Shown: positions 14,845 through 23,820, counted from the stretch's first letter. The stretch: DNA of 30,061 nt from JBHHYS01 sp046757645 (GCA_046757645.1 JBHHYS010000028.1:1-30061), one strand, 5' to 3'. The notes: generated from the letters alone by a model not told the origin. Made by a program: numbers and translations.

Positions 14845-17147
14845 AGCTGCTCGACCGCTACATCTTCCGCGAAATCCTCGGCTACGCCGGGCTCGGTCTG
14901 GCCCTCTTCCTTTTCGTGCTGATGACCCCGGAAGTGCTGCGACTCAGTGAGCTGCTGGCCCGGGAAAGCATCGCCCTGCCGCAAATGGCCCAGCTCGTCT
15001 TCAGCGTGCTACCACGAAAGCTGATGTGGGCGCTTCCGCTGAGCGTGCTCGCCGGGCTGCTGATGGCGATGAGCCGGTTGGCGGCCGACAACGAGGTCAT
15101 TGCCTTGCACGCCGCCGGTGTCGGCCGCGCTCGCCTGCTGTGTCCGGTGCTGGCCTTTGCCTTTCTCGGTGCTGGTCTCACTCTGGCCACCACGGTGTGG
15201 TGGGGGCCCTTGGGGGCGCGCACGGTGCGCCAGTTGCGAGCCCAGTTGAACCCCAGCCAGCTTTCCTCTGGGGTGCAGCCCCGCGTCTTCGACGAGCGCT
15301 TCCCCAACCTCATCCTTTACGTGCAAGACACCGAGCAAGGCGGGGCCCGCTGGCGGGGGGTTTTTCTCGCCGATGTCTCTCAGCCGGCCAATGCCAAGCT
15401 GACCTTCGCTCAGCGCGCCCTGGTGGTCCCTGAGCCCGACGAGCGCAAGTTGCGCCTGCACTTGTTCGACGGCAGCTCACACTCCTACACCCGGAAGCAG
15501 CCGGACCGCTATTCGGTCTCTACTTTCGCCCAAAACCTCCTGGCCATCTCTCTGCCCGCCACCGGCGCCAACCTAGCACCACCGCGCAACGCCGACCTTA
15601 GCCTGGCGGAGCTATGGGCGCTCGGTCAGCAGGGAGGCCGCTGGCGCAGCGCTCGCGCCGACTTCTACCGCCGCCTGGCTCTGCCCGCCGCTTGCTTGGT
15701 CTTCGGACTCATCGCCCTGCCCCTCGGCCTGCTCGCGCAGCGTTCGGGCCGTGCCGTCGGCTTCGTCACCGCGGTCGCTCTGGCCATCAGCTACTACCTG
15801 ATTTTCATCTTCGGCGACCGCCTCGCCCGCCAAGGCCAGCTTCCGCCTGCTCTCGGCGTGTGGTTAGCTAACCTCACCTTGTTCGTCCCCGCGATCGCGT
15901 TCTACTTCCTGCGACTCCCCTCTCTCCGCTTCGCCGGCGACTGGCGACGCCACTTGGACTCCCTGCGCCTAGCCCGGTCACAACCCACAAAACCGCAGAC
16001 CCTCGCCCCCGTCGCCCCAGACGGGACCGGCGCACTCAGCGGGCGACGCTTTCCCCGCACACTAGACCTCTACGTGGTGCGCGGGGTGCTCTTCCACTCC
16101 GCCTTGTTCCTCTCCGCCCTGGTCCTCCTCTTTGCCCTTTTCGTGGTGCTGGAGATGGTGGACGACATTGCCGCCCACAACATCGGCTGGCCGCTGGTGG
16201 CTCGCTTCCTCTGGTACCTGCTACCCCAGACTCTCTACTGGATGACCCCGCTGGCCCTCCTGCTGGGCCTGATGGTGGAAATGGCGCTGCTCAGCAAGCG
16301 GAATGAGATTGTTGCCATCAAGGGGGCCGGTATCAGCCTCTACCGCATCGTGGTGCCCATTTGCGTTCTCGGCCTCGCGGTCTCCGCCCTTCTCTTTTGG
16401 CTTGATTCCCACTACCTGGCCTACGCCAACCACCGCCAAGAGCTTCTCCGCAACCAGATCAAAGCCCGCCCCCCCCAGACCTTCTTTCAGGCGCACCGCC
16501 GCTGGCTTTTCGGGCAGCATTACCGCATCTATCACTTCGCTTTCTTCGATGCCACCCGGAAGGTGCTCGCCCGCCTCAACGTGCTTGAACTCGACCCCAA
16601 CAGCTTCTCCCTGCGCCGCCGCCTCTTCGCTCGCCAGGCTCACTGGGAGCCCGAACTCCAAGCCTGGGTGCTCGAGCAGGGCTGGGAGCGAATCTTCAAC
16701 CGGGGCCGCACCGTCAGGTACCAACCCTTCGTCCTCGCCACCTTCCCCGAACTCACCGAACCCCCCGCGTACTTTCAAAAGGAGGTCCTTGGCGAGTCTG
16801 CCCAGATGGACTGGCGACAACTAAGGGACCACATGCGGGAGTTGCGCCAGAGCGGCTTCGACGTCACCCCACTCCGCGTCCAGTGGCACAAGAAGTTTGC
16901 CTTTCCCCTCATTGCTGCCATCATCCTCCCTCTCGCCTTTCCCTTTGGGCTCAGCATGGGCAGCCGCGGCGCTCTCGCCGGCTTGGCTCTGGGGATGGGT
17001 CTCGGCTTCTCTTACTGGGTGCTGGCTTTCGGCTTCTTTGAACCGCTGGGAAATCTCGGCTTGCTCCCGCCCCTGCTTGCCGCCTGGGGGCCCAACCTAC
17101 TCTTCTCCTTCGCAGCCGTTTACCTTATCCTCCAAATAGATACCTGA
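14841..17147 (+). CDS. LptF-LptG fusion permease for lipopolysaccharide export
   Basis: This 768-residue membrane protein contains two complete YjgP/YjgQ (LptF/LptG) units in one chain. The first covers about 1-355 (begins MKLLDRYIFREILGYAGLGL, three helices, a periplasmic jellyroll with FDERFPNLILYVQD, three helices). A linker of about 45 residues follows, then the second unit from about 403 to the end (RTLDLYVVRGVLF, with TPLALLLGLMVEMALLSKRNE). LptF and LptG are normally separate proteins of about 360 residues that form a heterodimer with the LptB ATPase and lift LPS out of the inner membrane. ATG 14841 overlaps the stop of the propeller gene, and no Shine-Dalgarno is seen, so translation is probably coupled. 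No lptB lies in the window. Confidence 0.93.
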   Translation: MKLLDRYIFREILGYAGLGLALFLFVLMTPEVLRLSELLARESIALPQMAQLVFSVLPRKLMWALPLSVLAGLLMAMSRLAADNEVIALHAAGVGRARLLCPVLAFAFLGAGLTLATTVWWGPLGARTVRQLRAQLNPSQLSSGVQPRVFDERFPNLILYVQDTEQGGARWRGVFLADVSQPANAKLTFAQRALVVPEPDERKLRLHLFDGSSHSYTRKQPDRYSVSTFAQNLLAISLPATGANLAPPRNADLSLAELWALGQQGGRWRSARADFYRRLALPAACLVFGLIALPLGLLAQRSGRAVGFVTAVALAISYYLIFIFGDRLARQGQLPPALGVWLANLTLFVPAIAFYFLRLPSLRFAGDWRRHLDSLRLARSQPTKPQTLAPVAPDGTGALSGRRFPRTLDLYVVRGVLFHSALFLSALVLLFALFVVLEMVDDIAAHNIGWPLVARFLWYLLPQTLYWMTPLALLLGLMVEMALLSKRNEIVAIKGAGISLYRIVVPICVLGLAVSALLFWLDSHYLAYANHRQELLRNQIKARPPQTFFQAHRRWLFGQHYRIYHFAFFDATRKVLARLNVLELDPNSFSLRRRLFARQAHWEPELQAWVLEQGWERIFNRGRTVRYQPFVLATFPELTEPPAYFQKEVLGESAQMDWRQLRDHMRELRQSGFDVTPLRVQWHKKFAFPLIAAIILPLAFPFGLSMGSRGALAGLALGMGLGFSYWVLAFGFFEPLGNLGLLPPLLAAWGPNLLFSFAAVYLILQIDT

Positions 17148-17199
17148 CCCGGGTCTCTTTGATCTGGGCACTAAAACTTAAAGTAAATCCTCAAGTTCG

Positions 17200-19989
17200 C
17201 TAGATGGTGTCTGCCGCCCCCTCGCTTATCCCCTTTCGCTCCTTCACCGCTGCCTGAGCCGCCGCCAACCGTGCCACCGGCACCCTGTAGGGGGAGCAAC
17301 TGACATAGTCGAGGCCAATCCGGTGACAGAACTCCACTGAAAGCGGGTCGCCGCCGTGCTCTCCGCAGATGCCCACCTTCAGACCCCTGCGCGTTCGCCG
17401 CCCGCGTTCCGTGCCCATGCGTATCAATTCCCCCACCCCCTGGGCGTCAATCACCCGAAACGGATCCTCTGCGAAGATTCCCAGTCGCTCATAGGTCTGA
17501 ATGATGGGCCCGCTGTCATCGCGCGACAACCCCAGCGCCGTCTGGGTGAGGTCATTCGTGCCGAAGGAAAAGAACTCGGCTTCCCGGGCAATCTCGTCCG
17601 CGGTAAGCGCCGCCCGGGGCAGCTCAATCATGGTTCCCACCATGTACCCCACCTTGCATCCCCGCTCGGCAAATACCTGCGCCGCTACCTTGTCCACCAC
17701 CTCCCGCTGCAAGGCCAGCTCGCGTACGTGGCCCACGAGCGGAATCATTACCTCAGGCAAAACTTCAACTCCCTCGCCCGCCACCTCGCAGGCCGCCTCG
17801 AAGATCGCCCGCACTTGCATCTCAGAAATCTCCGGATAGGTGATCCCCAGGCGGCAGCCGCGATGCCCCAACATGGGATTGAACTCGTGCAATTGCTCCA
17901 CCCGCTCAAGGACTCGCTTCTTCTCGCTCAGCTCGTTTTCCCTGCCCTCGGCCCTTAGCCGCTCCACTTCAACCAGGAGACTCTCCCGGCGGGGCAAAAA
18001 TTCATGCAGGGGCGGGTCGAGGAGCCTGATGGTTACCGGCAGGCCCGCCATGACCTTAAAGAGTCCCTTGAAGTCTTCTCGCTGCGCCGGAAGCAGCTTG
18101 GCCAAGGCCGCGCGGCGCTCCTTCTCCTCTTCGGCCATAATCATCTCCTGGACGTGCGCCAGCCGGTCCTCGGCGAAAAACATATGCTCGGTGCGGCACA
18201 ACCCGATTCCTTCCGCCCCAAAGCGCCGGGCCACAGCCGCATCGCGGGGGATATCAGCATTGGCCCGCACCCCGAGACGCCGCTCTCGGTCGGCCCAGGC
18301 TAAATATTTACTGAAGTACCTATAGATTGAGCTTTTTGAAGCATCCAGCCTTCCTTGTAGAACCTGCATTACCTCGGATTCAATCGTCGGAACATCCGCA
18401 AAGAAAACCTCTCCGCTAAAGCCATCGATCGATACAAAATCTCCCGCCTCGTAGACAGTGCCGTGCACCGTCAGCCTTCTCTTCTCGAGGTCGATTTCAA
18501 GCTCCCGGCAGCCGACCACGCAGGGTTTCCCCCACCCGCGCGATACGACAGCAGCGTGAGAGGTCTTGCCGCCCGTTGCGGTCAAGATTCCACGGGCAGC
18601 TTTCATCCCTTCAATATCATTAGGGTCGGTCTCTGGGCGAACAAGTACCACGGGGTGGTTATCTGTCTCTGCAAGTTTACCTGCCTCCTCTGACGTGAAG
18701 GTAATCATCCCTACACCAGCTCCCGGTCCAGCCGGCAAGCCCTTTGCAGCGACCTTGAAGTCTTTCCGCGCCTCAGGATGAAAGACCGGATGAAGCAACT
18801 GCTCCAACTGTTCCGGCTCGACCCGGAGTACGGCCTCTTCCGGCTTGATAAGCTTCTCCTTGACCATGTCAACAGCGATCCTTACTGCTGCCATTCCAGT
18901 GCGCTTTCCAGTACGGGTTTGCAGCATGTAGAGGCGGCCATCCTGGATGGTGTACTCGAAGTCCTGCATATCCCGGTAATGGCGCTCGAGTCCTTGGGCG
19001 ATTTTTTTCAGTTGCTTGTAGGCGTCCGGCATCAGCCGCCCGAGCTCGGCGACGGGCAAGGGGGTGCGGATCCCCGCCACTACGTCCTCGCCCTGGGCGT
19101 TGAGGAGAAACTCCCCGTAGAATTCCTTGGCGCCGGTGGAGGGGTTGCGGGTAAAACCCACCCCGGTGGCTGAGTTTTCGCCCAGGTTTCCGAAAACCAT
19201 CACTTGCACATTGACCGCCGTGCCCAGCGATTCCGCGATGCCATGCAGGCGACGGTAGGTGCGAGCCCGGGGGTTATTCCAGGAGCGGAAGACCGCATCC
19301 CGCGCCAGCCGTAGCTGCTGCCGGGGTTCCTGTGGGAAAGGCTTTCCGGTGCGCTCCTCCACCAGCCTCAGGTAACGCTCCACGATGGTGGCCAGCGCCT
19401 CGGCGCTGAGCTCGGTGTCGGCCCTCGCACCGGCCTCCTCCTTTACCCCGTCAAAGATCTGCTCGAACTCCTGTTTCTTGATGTCCAAGACGATGTTCCC
19501 GAACATTTGGATGAAGCGCCGATAGCAATCCAGAGCAAACCGCCGATTGCCGGTCTGCTCGGCCAGCGCTTCCACGGTTACCTGGTTCAGGCCCAGGTTC
19601 AGGATGGTGTCCATCATCCCCGGCATAGAGAACTTCGCTCCCGAACGCACCGAAACCAGCAGCGGCTTGTCCCGGTCCCCGAGCCGCCGCCCGCTAACCC
19701 TCTCCAAGCGCCTCAAGGCGCGGTCGATTTCCTGCTCGAGTTCCGCTGAAGCCCGATTGCCGCTCTCGAAGAAATGTCGGCATGCCGACGTAGCAATGGT
19801 GAAGCCAGGAGGCACAGGCAGCCCAGTGTTGGTCATCTCCGCCAGGCCGGCTCCTTTGCCCCCCAACAGCTCCTTCATGCCCGCGTGGCGATCCGCCCTG
19901 CCGTCTCCGAAGAAGTAGACGTGCCTGGCTGTCTTTCTTTTTCGGCCGGGCTTACGCACTTTCCTCTTCGCCTTGCCAGTCATCCTCAT
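17200..19989 (-). CDS. ppdK: Pyruvate, phosphate dikinase PpdK
   Basis: The 929-residue enzyme interconverts pyruvate, ATP and phosphate with phosphoenolpyruvate, AMP and pyrophosphate. It has the ATP-grasp domain (about 23-350; VYFFGDGRAD, LGGKGAGLAEM, SVRSGAKFSMPGMMDT), the swivelling phosphohistidine domain with His478 in GGKTSHAAV, and the PEP/pyruvate barrel with Cys875 in GICGEHGGDP. GMMDT and the long form distinguish it from PEP synthase. A lysine/arginine-rich extension of about 22 residues precedes the first conserved strand. The start (ATG 19989) overlaps the glyS stop by ATGA; ATG 19983 is an alternative. The stretch around 18301-18420 is only about 41% GC by hand count, far below its neighbours. 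Convergent with the LptFG gene. Confidence 0.96.
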   Translation of the reverse strand: MRMTGKAKRKVRKPGRKRKTARHVYFFGDGRADRHAGMKELLGGKGAGLAEMTNTGLPVPPGFTIATSACRHFFESGNRASAELEQEIDRALRRLERVSGRRLGDRDKPLLVSVRSGAKFSMPGMMDTILNLGLNQVTVEALAEQTGNRRFALDCYRRFIQMFGNIVLDIKKQEFEQIFDGVKEEAGARADTELSAEALATIVERYLRLVEERTGKPFPQEPRQQLRLARDAVFRSWNNPRARTYRRLHGIAESLGTAVNVQVMVFGNLGENSATGVGFTRNPSTGAKEFYGEFLLNAQGEDVVAGIRTPLPVAELGRLMPDAYKQLKKIAQGLERHYRDMQDFEYTIQDGRLYMLQTRTGKRTGMAAVRIAVDMVKEKLIKPEEAVLRVEPEQLEQLLHPVFHPEARKDFKVAAKGLPAGPGAGVGMITFTSEEAGKLAETDNHPVVLVRPETDPNDIEGMKAARGILTATGGKTSHAAVVSRGWGKPCVVGCRELEIDLEKRRLTVHGTVYEAGDFVSIDGFSGEVFFADVPTIESEVMQVLQGRLDASKSSIYRYFSKYLAWADRERRLGVRANADIPRDAAVARRFGAEGIGLCRTEHMFFAEDRLAHVQEMIMAEEEKERRAALAKLLPAQREDFKGLFKVMAGLPVTIRLLDPPLHEFLPRRESLLVEVERLRAEGRENELSEKKRVLERVEQLHEFNPMLGHRGCRLGITYPEISEMQVRAIFEAACEVAGEGVEVLPEVMIPLVGHVRELALQREVVDKVAAQVFAERGCKVGYMVGTMIELPRAALTADEIAREAEFFSFGTNDLTQTALGLSRDDSGPIIQTYERLGIFAEDPFRVIDAQGVGELIRMGTERGRRTRRGLKVGICGEHGGDPLSVEFCHRIGLDYVSCSPYRVPVARLAAAQAAVKERKGISEGAADTI
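19774..19789. repeat. Palindromic motif, relative of the recO/glyS 19-base site
   Basis: ATGTCGGCATGCCGAC, with the perfect 14-base palindrome GTCGGCATGCCGAC at 19776-19789, lies inside the 5' part of ppdK. It matches 15 of 16 bases of the motif at 20956-20974 and 23802-23820. As it is in coding sequence, the likeness may be chance. Confidence 0.5.
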
Positions 19990-22118
19990 TCCTTCTTCTC
20001 CTTTGAGCTGACTACTACCTCAGAGAAGTCGGCTATCGTGGAGAACTCGCGTAGGAGGTGGGCCAAGAAGGCCAGGCGGTTCTCCCGCACCGCCTCATCT
20101 TTCTCCATCACCAGCACGGTGTCGAAGTAGCGGTCGACCTGGGGGCGCAGGGAGGCGATGCGCCGCAGGGCCTCCTCGTACCGATGCGCCGCCCGCAACT
20201 CACCCACCACGGGACGCAACTCCAGGAAGCGGTGGTACAGGTCGCGCTCCGCCCCGGAGCGAATTAGGTCAGTTGAGATCGGCCGGGCTGCCCGGCGTTC
20301 ACCATCTCCGGCTTGGGCCAGAATGTTCCGGATGCGCTTGAAGGCGGCTGCGATGGGCTCGAAGTCCGGACTCGCTCTCAGGCGCCGCAGGGCCTCCAGC
20401 CGAGCCGCCGCGTCCACCAGGTCGTCCCACCCAGCGGCAAACGCGGCGTTCACCTCGTCGTAGGCGAAACGGCGAACTTCGCGGAAGAGGTGTCGCGCGC
20501 GCTCCTCGAGAAAACTGCCGATGGACTGCTCCAGCGCGGTGGTGGTCGCGATTGCGATTCCGCTCTCCCTGAGGACCCTCAGGGCTTCCTGGATGGCCGC
20601 GCCAAGTGACACTCGCAGTTTGTGCTCGAGGATAATCCGGACGACTCCACTCGCCGCCCGGCGCAAGGCAAACGGGTCGCGCGAACCGCTGGGAGCCAAG
20701 CCCACGCTGAAGCACCCAACGATGGTATCGAGCTTATCCGCCAATCCCAGGACCGCCCCCTCCAGCGTACCGGGGGTGGCATCATCCGGGCCAGCAGGTC
20801 TGTAGTGATCCCCGATCGCGCGGGCCACCGTGGGGGGCTCCCCCTGCGCGCGGGCGTAGAGACCCCCCACCACCCCTTGAAGCTCTGGAAATTCGCCCAC
20901 CATTTCCGTAGTCAGGTCGGCTTTAGACAACATCGCCGCCCTTACCACGCCTTCAATGTCGGCACGCCGACCATCCGCCCAAGCGTTTTCCCCTAGCCAG
21001 CGCCCGACCCGGGCCAGTCGGCCTACCTTTTTCGCATAGTCACCAAGGGCTGATTGGAAGGTCACCTGTTCGAGAAGAGGCAGGCGCTCTGCGAGGCTGC
21101 GTCTCTGGTCGGCCTCCCAAAAAAACTGAGCATCGCGGAAGCGTGCCGCCAGCACCGCCTGATGGCCGCGGCGAACGTCCCCACCGTGGTCGGTGTCGAG
21201 ATCGGTCACAGCCAGGAAATAAGGGACGAGGTTCCCCCGCCGGTCTTCCACCGAAAGGTACTTCTGATGATGCCGCATGACCGTGACCACTACTTCGGTC
21301 GGTAGGGATAGGAAGCTCGAGCTGAACTGCCCGCGGACAACGGCGGGATGTTCCACCAGATTGACCAAAAGACCCAGCAGCTCGTGGTCTTCTCGCATTC
21401 GAAGCCCGAGCGCCCTCAACAGCCGCTTACTCTGGCGGAGAATCCTTTCGCGGCGCTCAGCGGCGTCGACCAAGACATAGGCCTTCCGCAAACGGCGCCT
21501 GTATTCGGCGAAACTCCGCACGGGAATCCTTCGATTGCGCAACAACCGATGCCCATAGGTGAGACGCCCGCTCCGCACCCCTCCAAGTTCAAACTCCACC
21601 CCCTGGCCGGCGTACAAGGTGAGCAGCCAACGGATGGGCCGGATGAAGCGCAGGCCGCGGGGCGAGGTCCAATACATCGTCCGGGGAAAGCTAATTCGGG
21701 GAATAAGTGTGGGGAGGATCTCAGCCAAGAGCGCCCGTGTGGGACGGCCGCTCTGGTGCTTGATGGCGGCGACGTAGGTGCCCTTGTGGGTATCCACGAT
21801 CTTCAGCTGATTCACGTGGATGCCTTGCTTGTGGGCGAAACTTTCGGCGGCCCGCGTGGGCCTGCCTGCAGCGTCGTAGGCCACACTGCTCGGAGGACCG
21901 ACCACCTGAGTGAAGCGCTCCGGCTCTCTTGCGGCGAGCCGGGCACAATGGGCCACCAGGCGCCGCGGGGTGGCGAAGGTCTCCACGCGCCCCCTCTCCA
22001 GGAGAGCATGCCGCCGGAACTCACCCTCAAGTAACTCCTGAAGGCTGCTCGACGCCCCCGGTAGCATCCAGGCGGGAATTTCCTCGCAGCCAATTTCAAG
22101 CAGAAATTCGCCGCTCAT
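19986..22118 (-). CDS. glyS: Glycyl-tRNA synthetase beta subunit GlyS
   Basis: The 710-residue product is the beta chain of the bacterial alpha2-beta2 glycyl-tRNA synthetase. It shows the family's conserved blocks: LLEIGCEEIPAWML at the start, FPRTMYWTSPRGLRFIRPIRWLL, VVTVMRHHQKYLSV and PYFLAVTDLD. An HD-like region follows (KADLTTEMVGEFPELQGVVGG, YARAQGEPPTVARAIGDHY), and the C-terminal anticodon-binding helical domain ends with VMEKDEAVRENRLAFLAHL. The beta chain binds tRNA-Gly while GlyQ holds the aminoacylation site. Its ATG overlaps the glyQ stop by 4 bases and its stop overlaps the ppdK start by 4 bases, so the three genes are probably translationally coupled. Confidence 0.96.
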   Translation of the reverse strand: MSGEFLLEIGCEEIPAWMLPGASSSLQELLEGEFRRHALLERGRVETFATPRRLVAHCARLAAREPERFTQVVGPPSSVAYDAAGRPTRAAESFAHKQGIHVNQLKIVDTHKGTYVAAIKHQSGRPTRALLAEILPTLIPRISFPRTMYWTSPRGLRFIRPIRWLLTLYAGQGVEFELGGVRSGRLTYGHRLLRNRRIPVRSFAEYRRRLRKAYVLVDAAERRERILRQSKRLLRALGLRMREDHELLGLLVNLVEHPAVVRGQFSSSFLSLPTEVVVTVMRHHQKYLSVEDRRGNLVPYFLAVTDLDTDHGGDVRRGHQAVLAARFRDAQFFWEADQRRSLAERLPLLEQVTFQSALGDYAKKVGRLARVGRWLGENAWADGRRADIEGVVRAAMLSKADLTTEMVGEFPELQGVVGGLYARAQGEPPTVARAIGDHYRPAGPDDATPGTLEGAVLGLADKLDTIVGCFSVGLAPSGSRDPFALRRAASGVVRIILEHKLRVSLGAAIQEALRVLRESGIAIATTTALEQSIGSFLEERARHLFREVRRFAYDEVNAAFAAGWDDLVDAAARLEALRRLRASPDFEPIAAAFKRIRNILAQAGDGERRAARPISTDLIRSGAERDLYHRFLELRPVVGELRAAHRYEEALRRIASLRPQVDRYFDTVLVMEKDEAVRENRLAFLAHLLREFSTIADFSEVVVSSKEKKE
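20956..20974 (+). repeat. 19-base near-palindrome, identical copy of the recO upstream site
   Basis: ATGTCGGCACGCCGACCAT, with arms GTCGGC and GCCGAC around AC, lies inside glyS. The same 19 bases occur on the opposite strand at 23802-23820 before recO. Confidence 0.6.
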
Positions 22119-23056
22119 CGCCTGGCTTCCCGGGCATCCGCCTGCTCAAGGTGGAGGGTCGCCGTTTGGCAGGCCAGGGTTCGAATGCGCCCGATCAAGG
22201 CGGCCCGCTCGGTGGTGGAGATGGCGCCCCGGGCATCAAGAAGGTTGAAGAGGTGGGAGCATTTGAGGCAGAGGTCGTAAACGGCCAGAACCGGGAAGCG
22301 CTGGCGGGCTTCGGCGGAGGCATTCCGCGGATAGCTGGCAAGCAGCCGGCGGGCGTGCGTCTCCTGCAGCTCGAAAAGCTTGCGGCAGGTCTCAACATCA
22401 GCGAAATCGAAGCTGTAGGCGGAGAACTGTCGTTCCTCTTCTAGGCGCAAATCGCCGTAGCGCCACTGCTGGTTCCAGCCAAGGTCGAAGACGTTGGGCG
22501 AGTTTTGCAGAAAGGCGGCGATGCGCTCCAGGCCATAGCTCAGCTCGACGGATACCGGATCGAGGTCAAAGCCCCCGCATTGCTGGAAATAGGTGAACTG
22601 GGTGATCTCCAGCCCGTCGAGCAGCACCTGCCAACCCATGCCCCACGCACCCAAGGTAGGGGCTTCCCAGTTGTCTTCCTCAAAGCGGACGTCGTGTCGC
22701 TGGAGGCGAATCCCCAGGGCCTGGAGGCTGGCGAGGTAGAGCTGTTGCGCCCGGGCGGGGGCGGGCTTGAGAATCACCTGGAACTGAGTGTGCTTGTAGA
22801 GCCTGTTAGGGTTCTCTCCGTAGCGGCCGTCGGCCGGGCGGCGGCTGGGCTGCACATAGGCAACCTTGTAGGGCTCCGGCCCCAGAACCCGAAAAAAAGT
22901 CTCCGGGTGCATGGTTGCGGCACCCACTTCGACATCGTAGGGTTGCTGGATGATGCATCCCCGGCGCGCCCAGAAGCGGCCCAGGGCGAAGATCAGCTCC
23001 TGGAAGGAGAGGCCCTTTGTGCGCCTTGGGGGCCGGCTGCGGCTAGGTCTTCTCAT
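22115..23056 (-). CDS. glyQ: Glycyl-tRNA synthetase alpha subunit GlyQ
   Basis: The 313-residue product is the catalytic alpha chain of the tetrameric glycyl-tRNA synthetase (class II). Diagnostic stretches are LSFQELIFALGRFWARRGC, QQPYDVEVGAATMHPETFFR, YVQPSRRPADGRYGENPNR, FEEDNWEAPTLGAWGMGW, and FTYFQQCGGFDLDPVSVELSYGLERI, which is split here only in description; together they form the ATP/glycine site. The N-terminus has a basic stretch (MRRPSRSRPPRRTKG) before the first conserved block. It overlaps recO by 14 bases at its start and glyS by 4 bases at its end. The recO-glyQ-glyS order is common in bacteria. Confidence 0.97.
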   Translation of the reverse strand: MRRPSRSRPPRRTKGLSFQELIFALGRFWARRGCIIQQPYDVEVGAATMHPETFFRVLGPEPYKVAYVQPSRRPADGRYGENPNRLYKHTQFQVILKPAPARAQQLYLASLQALGIRLQRHDVRFEEDNWEAPTLGAWGMGWQVLLDGLEITQFTYFQQCGGFDLDPVSVELSYGLERIAAFLQNSPNVFDLGWNQQWRYGDLRLEEERQFSAYSFDFADVETCRKLFELQETHARRLLASYPRNASAEARQRFPVLAVYDLCLKCSHLFNLLDARGAISTTERAALIGRIRTLACQTATLHLEQADAREARR

Positions 23057-23789
23057 ATGAAAGGATCTCCCGGGTCACCAGCTTGTGCTCGGTGTGGTAT
23101 TCGATCAGGTCCAACACATAGCCGCCCAGTTCTGCCGCCTCTGCGGCCCCCCAGGGTTCGGCTGAGAGTTTACTCAAAGGGTTGGCGAGCATCTTCAGCG
23201 CTGCCGTCCGAGTTCGGCCGCTCAGCGACCGCATACCTGGCCTGCGGCACTTGGAGCAAGCCAACTCGCCCCGCGCCGGGCTGCTGTAGGCAGGCCCGCC
23301 GGCCAGCGGCCTCTGGCAGCGACTGCAACGATCAATTGCCGGGAGCCAACCCGCCAGGCAGAGGCTCCAGAGCTGAAAGTAGCTCAATGCCAGCCAGGGC
23401 GAATCGGAGCCCTTCAAGGCGCCCAGGCTGGCGAGCAGCAGCCGAAAGGCTTTTTCGGCTGGCTCGCGTTCAGGCAGCAGGGTCTCGCAAAGCTCGACCA
23501 TCTGATTCAGTGCTGCGGTTCTTTCCAGTTCGCCTCGCGCATCCCAGAATGACTCGATTAACTCCATCTCCGATAATCGTACCAACTCGTGGTGCCCACG
23601 CTCGAAGAACCACAAGCGAACATGGCTGAGCGGCTCCAGGCCAGCCCCGAAACGTCGTCGGGAGCGTCGCGCATGGGCGGCGAGTCCGCGCATCCGGCCA
23701 CGACCGCGGCTGAGAAAGCTCACCAGTCTGTGGGCTTCGCCGAAGGCGCGGGTGTGGAGAATGATGGCCTCCGATTCGACCAGCGGCAT
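23043..23789 (-). CDS. recO: DNA repair protein RecO
   Basis: The 248-residue product has the RecO layout: an N-terminal OB fold (about 1-80; MPLVESEAIILHTRAFGEAHRLVSFLS is the characteristic opening, shown here as start MPLVESEAIILHTR), a helical middle and a four-cysteine zinc site, Cys155-x2-Cys158 and Cys178-x2-Cys181. RecO loads RecA onto SSB-coated single-stranded DNA with RecR and anneals strands during gap repair. ATG 23789 is chosen because the family starts there; a longer frame to 23882 would add 31 residues without family character. No good Shine-Dalgarno is present; instead a 19-base near-palindrome ends 12 bases before the start. First gene of recO-glyQ-glyS-ppdK. Confidence 0.93.
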   Translation of the reverse strand: MPLVESEAIILHTRAFGEAHRLVSFLSRGRGRMRGLAAHARRSRRRFGAGLEPLSHVRLWFFERGHHELVRLSEMELIESFWDARGELERTAALNQMVELCETLLPEREPAEKAFRLLLASLGALKGSDSPWLALSYFQLWSLCLAGWLPAIDRCSRCQRPLAGGPAYSSPARGELACSKCRRPGMRSLSGRTRTAALKMLANPLSKLSAEPWGAAEAAELGGYVLDLIEYHTEHKLVTREILSYEKT

Positions 23790-23801
23790 GGCAATCTCAT
23801 T

Positions 23802-23820
23802 ATGGTCGGCGTGCCGACAT
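23802..23820 (-). promoter_or_regulatory. Near-palindromic site just upstream of recO (possible operator or leader hairpin)
   Basis: On the minus strand this reads ATGTCGGCACGCCGACCAT, with arms GTCGGC and GCCGAC around AC. It ends 12 bases before the recO ATG, overlapping the place where a ribosome site would be expected, and it repeats exactly inside glyS at 20956-20974. A repressor site or translational hairpin is possible; neither is shown. Confidence 0.4.

Noticed and set aside
17146..17155. GACCCGGGTC palindrome after the LptFG stop as a terminator
   Set aside because: It has no loop, overlaps the stop codon and is followed by only a short mixed TCTTT, so it would be a poor terminator.
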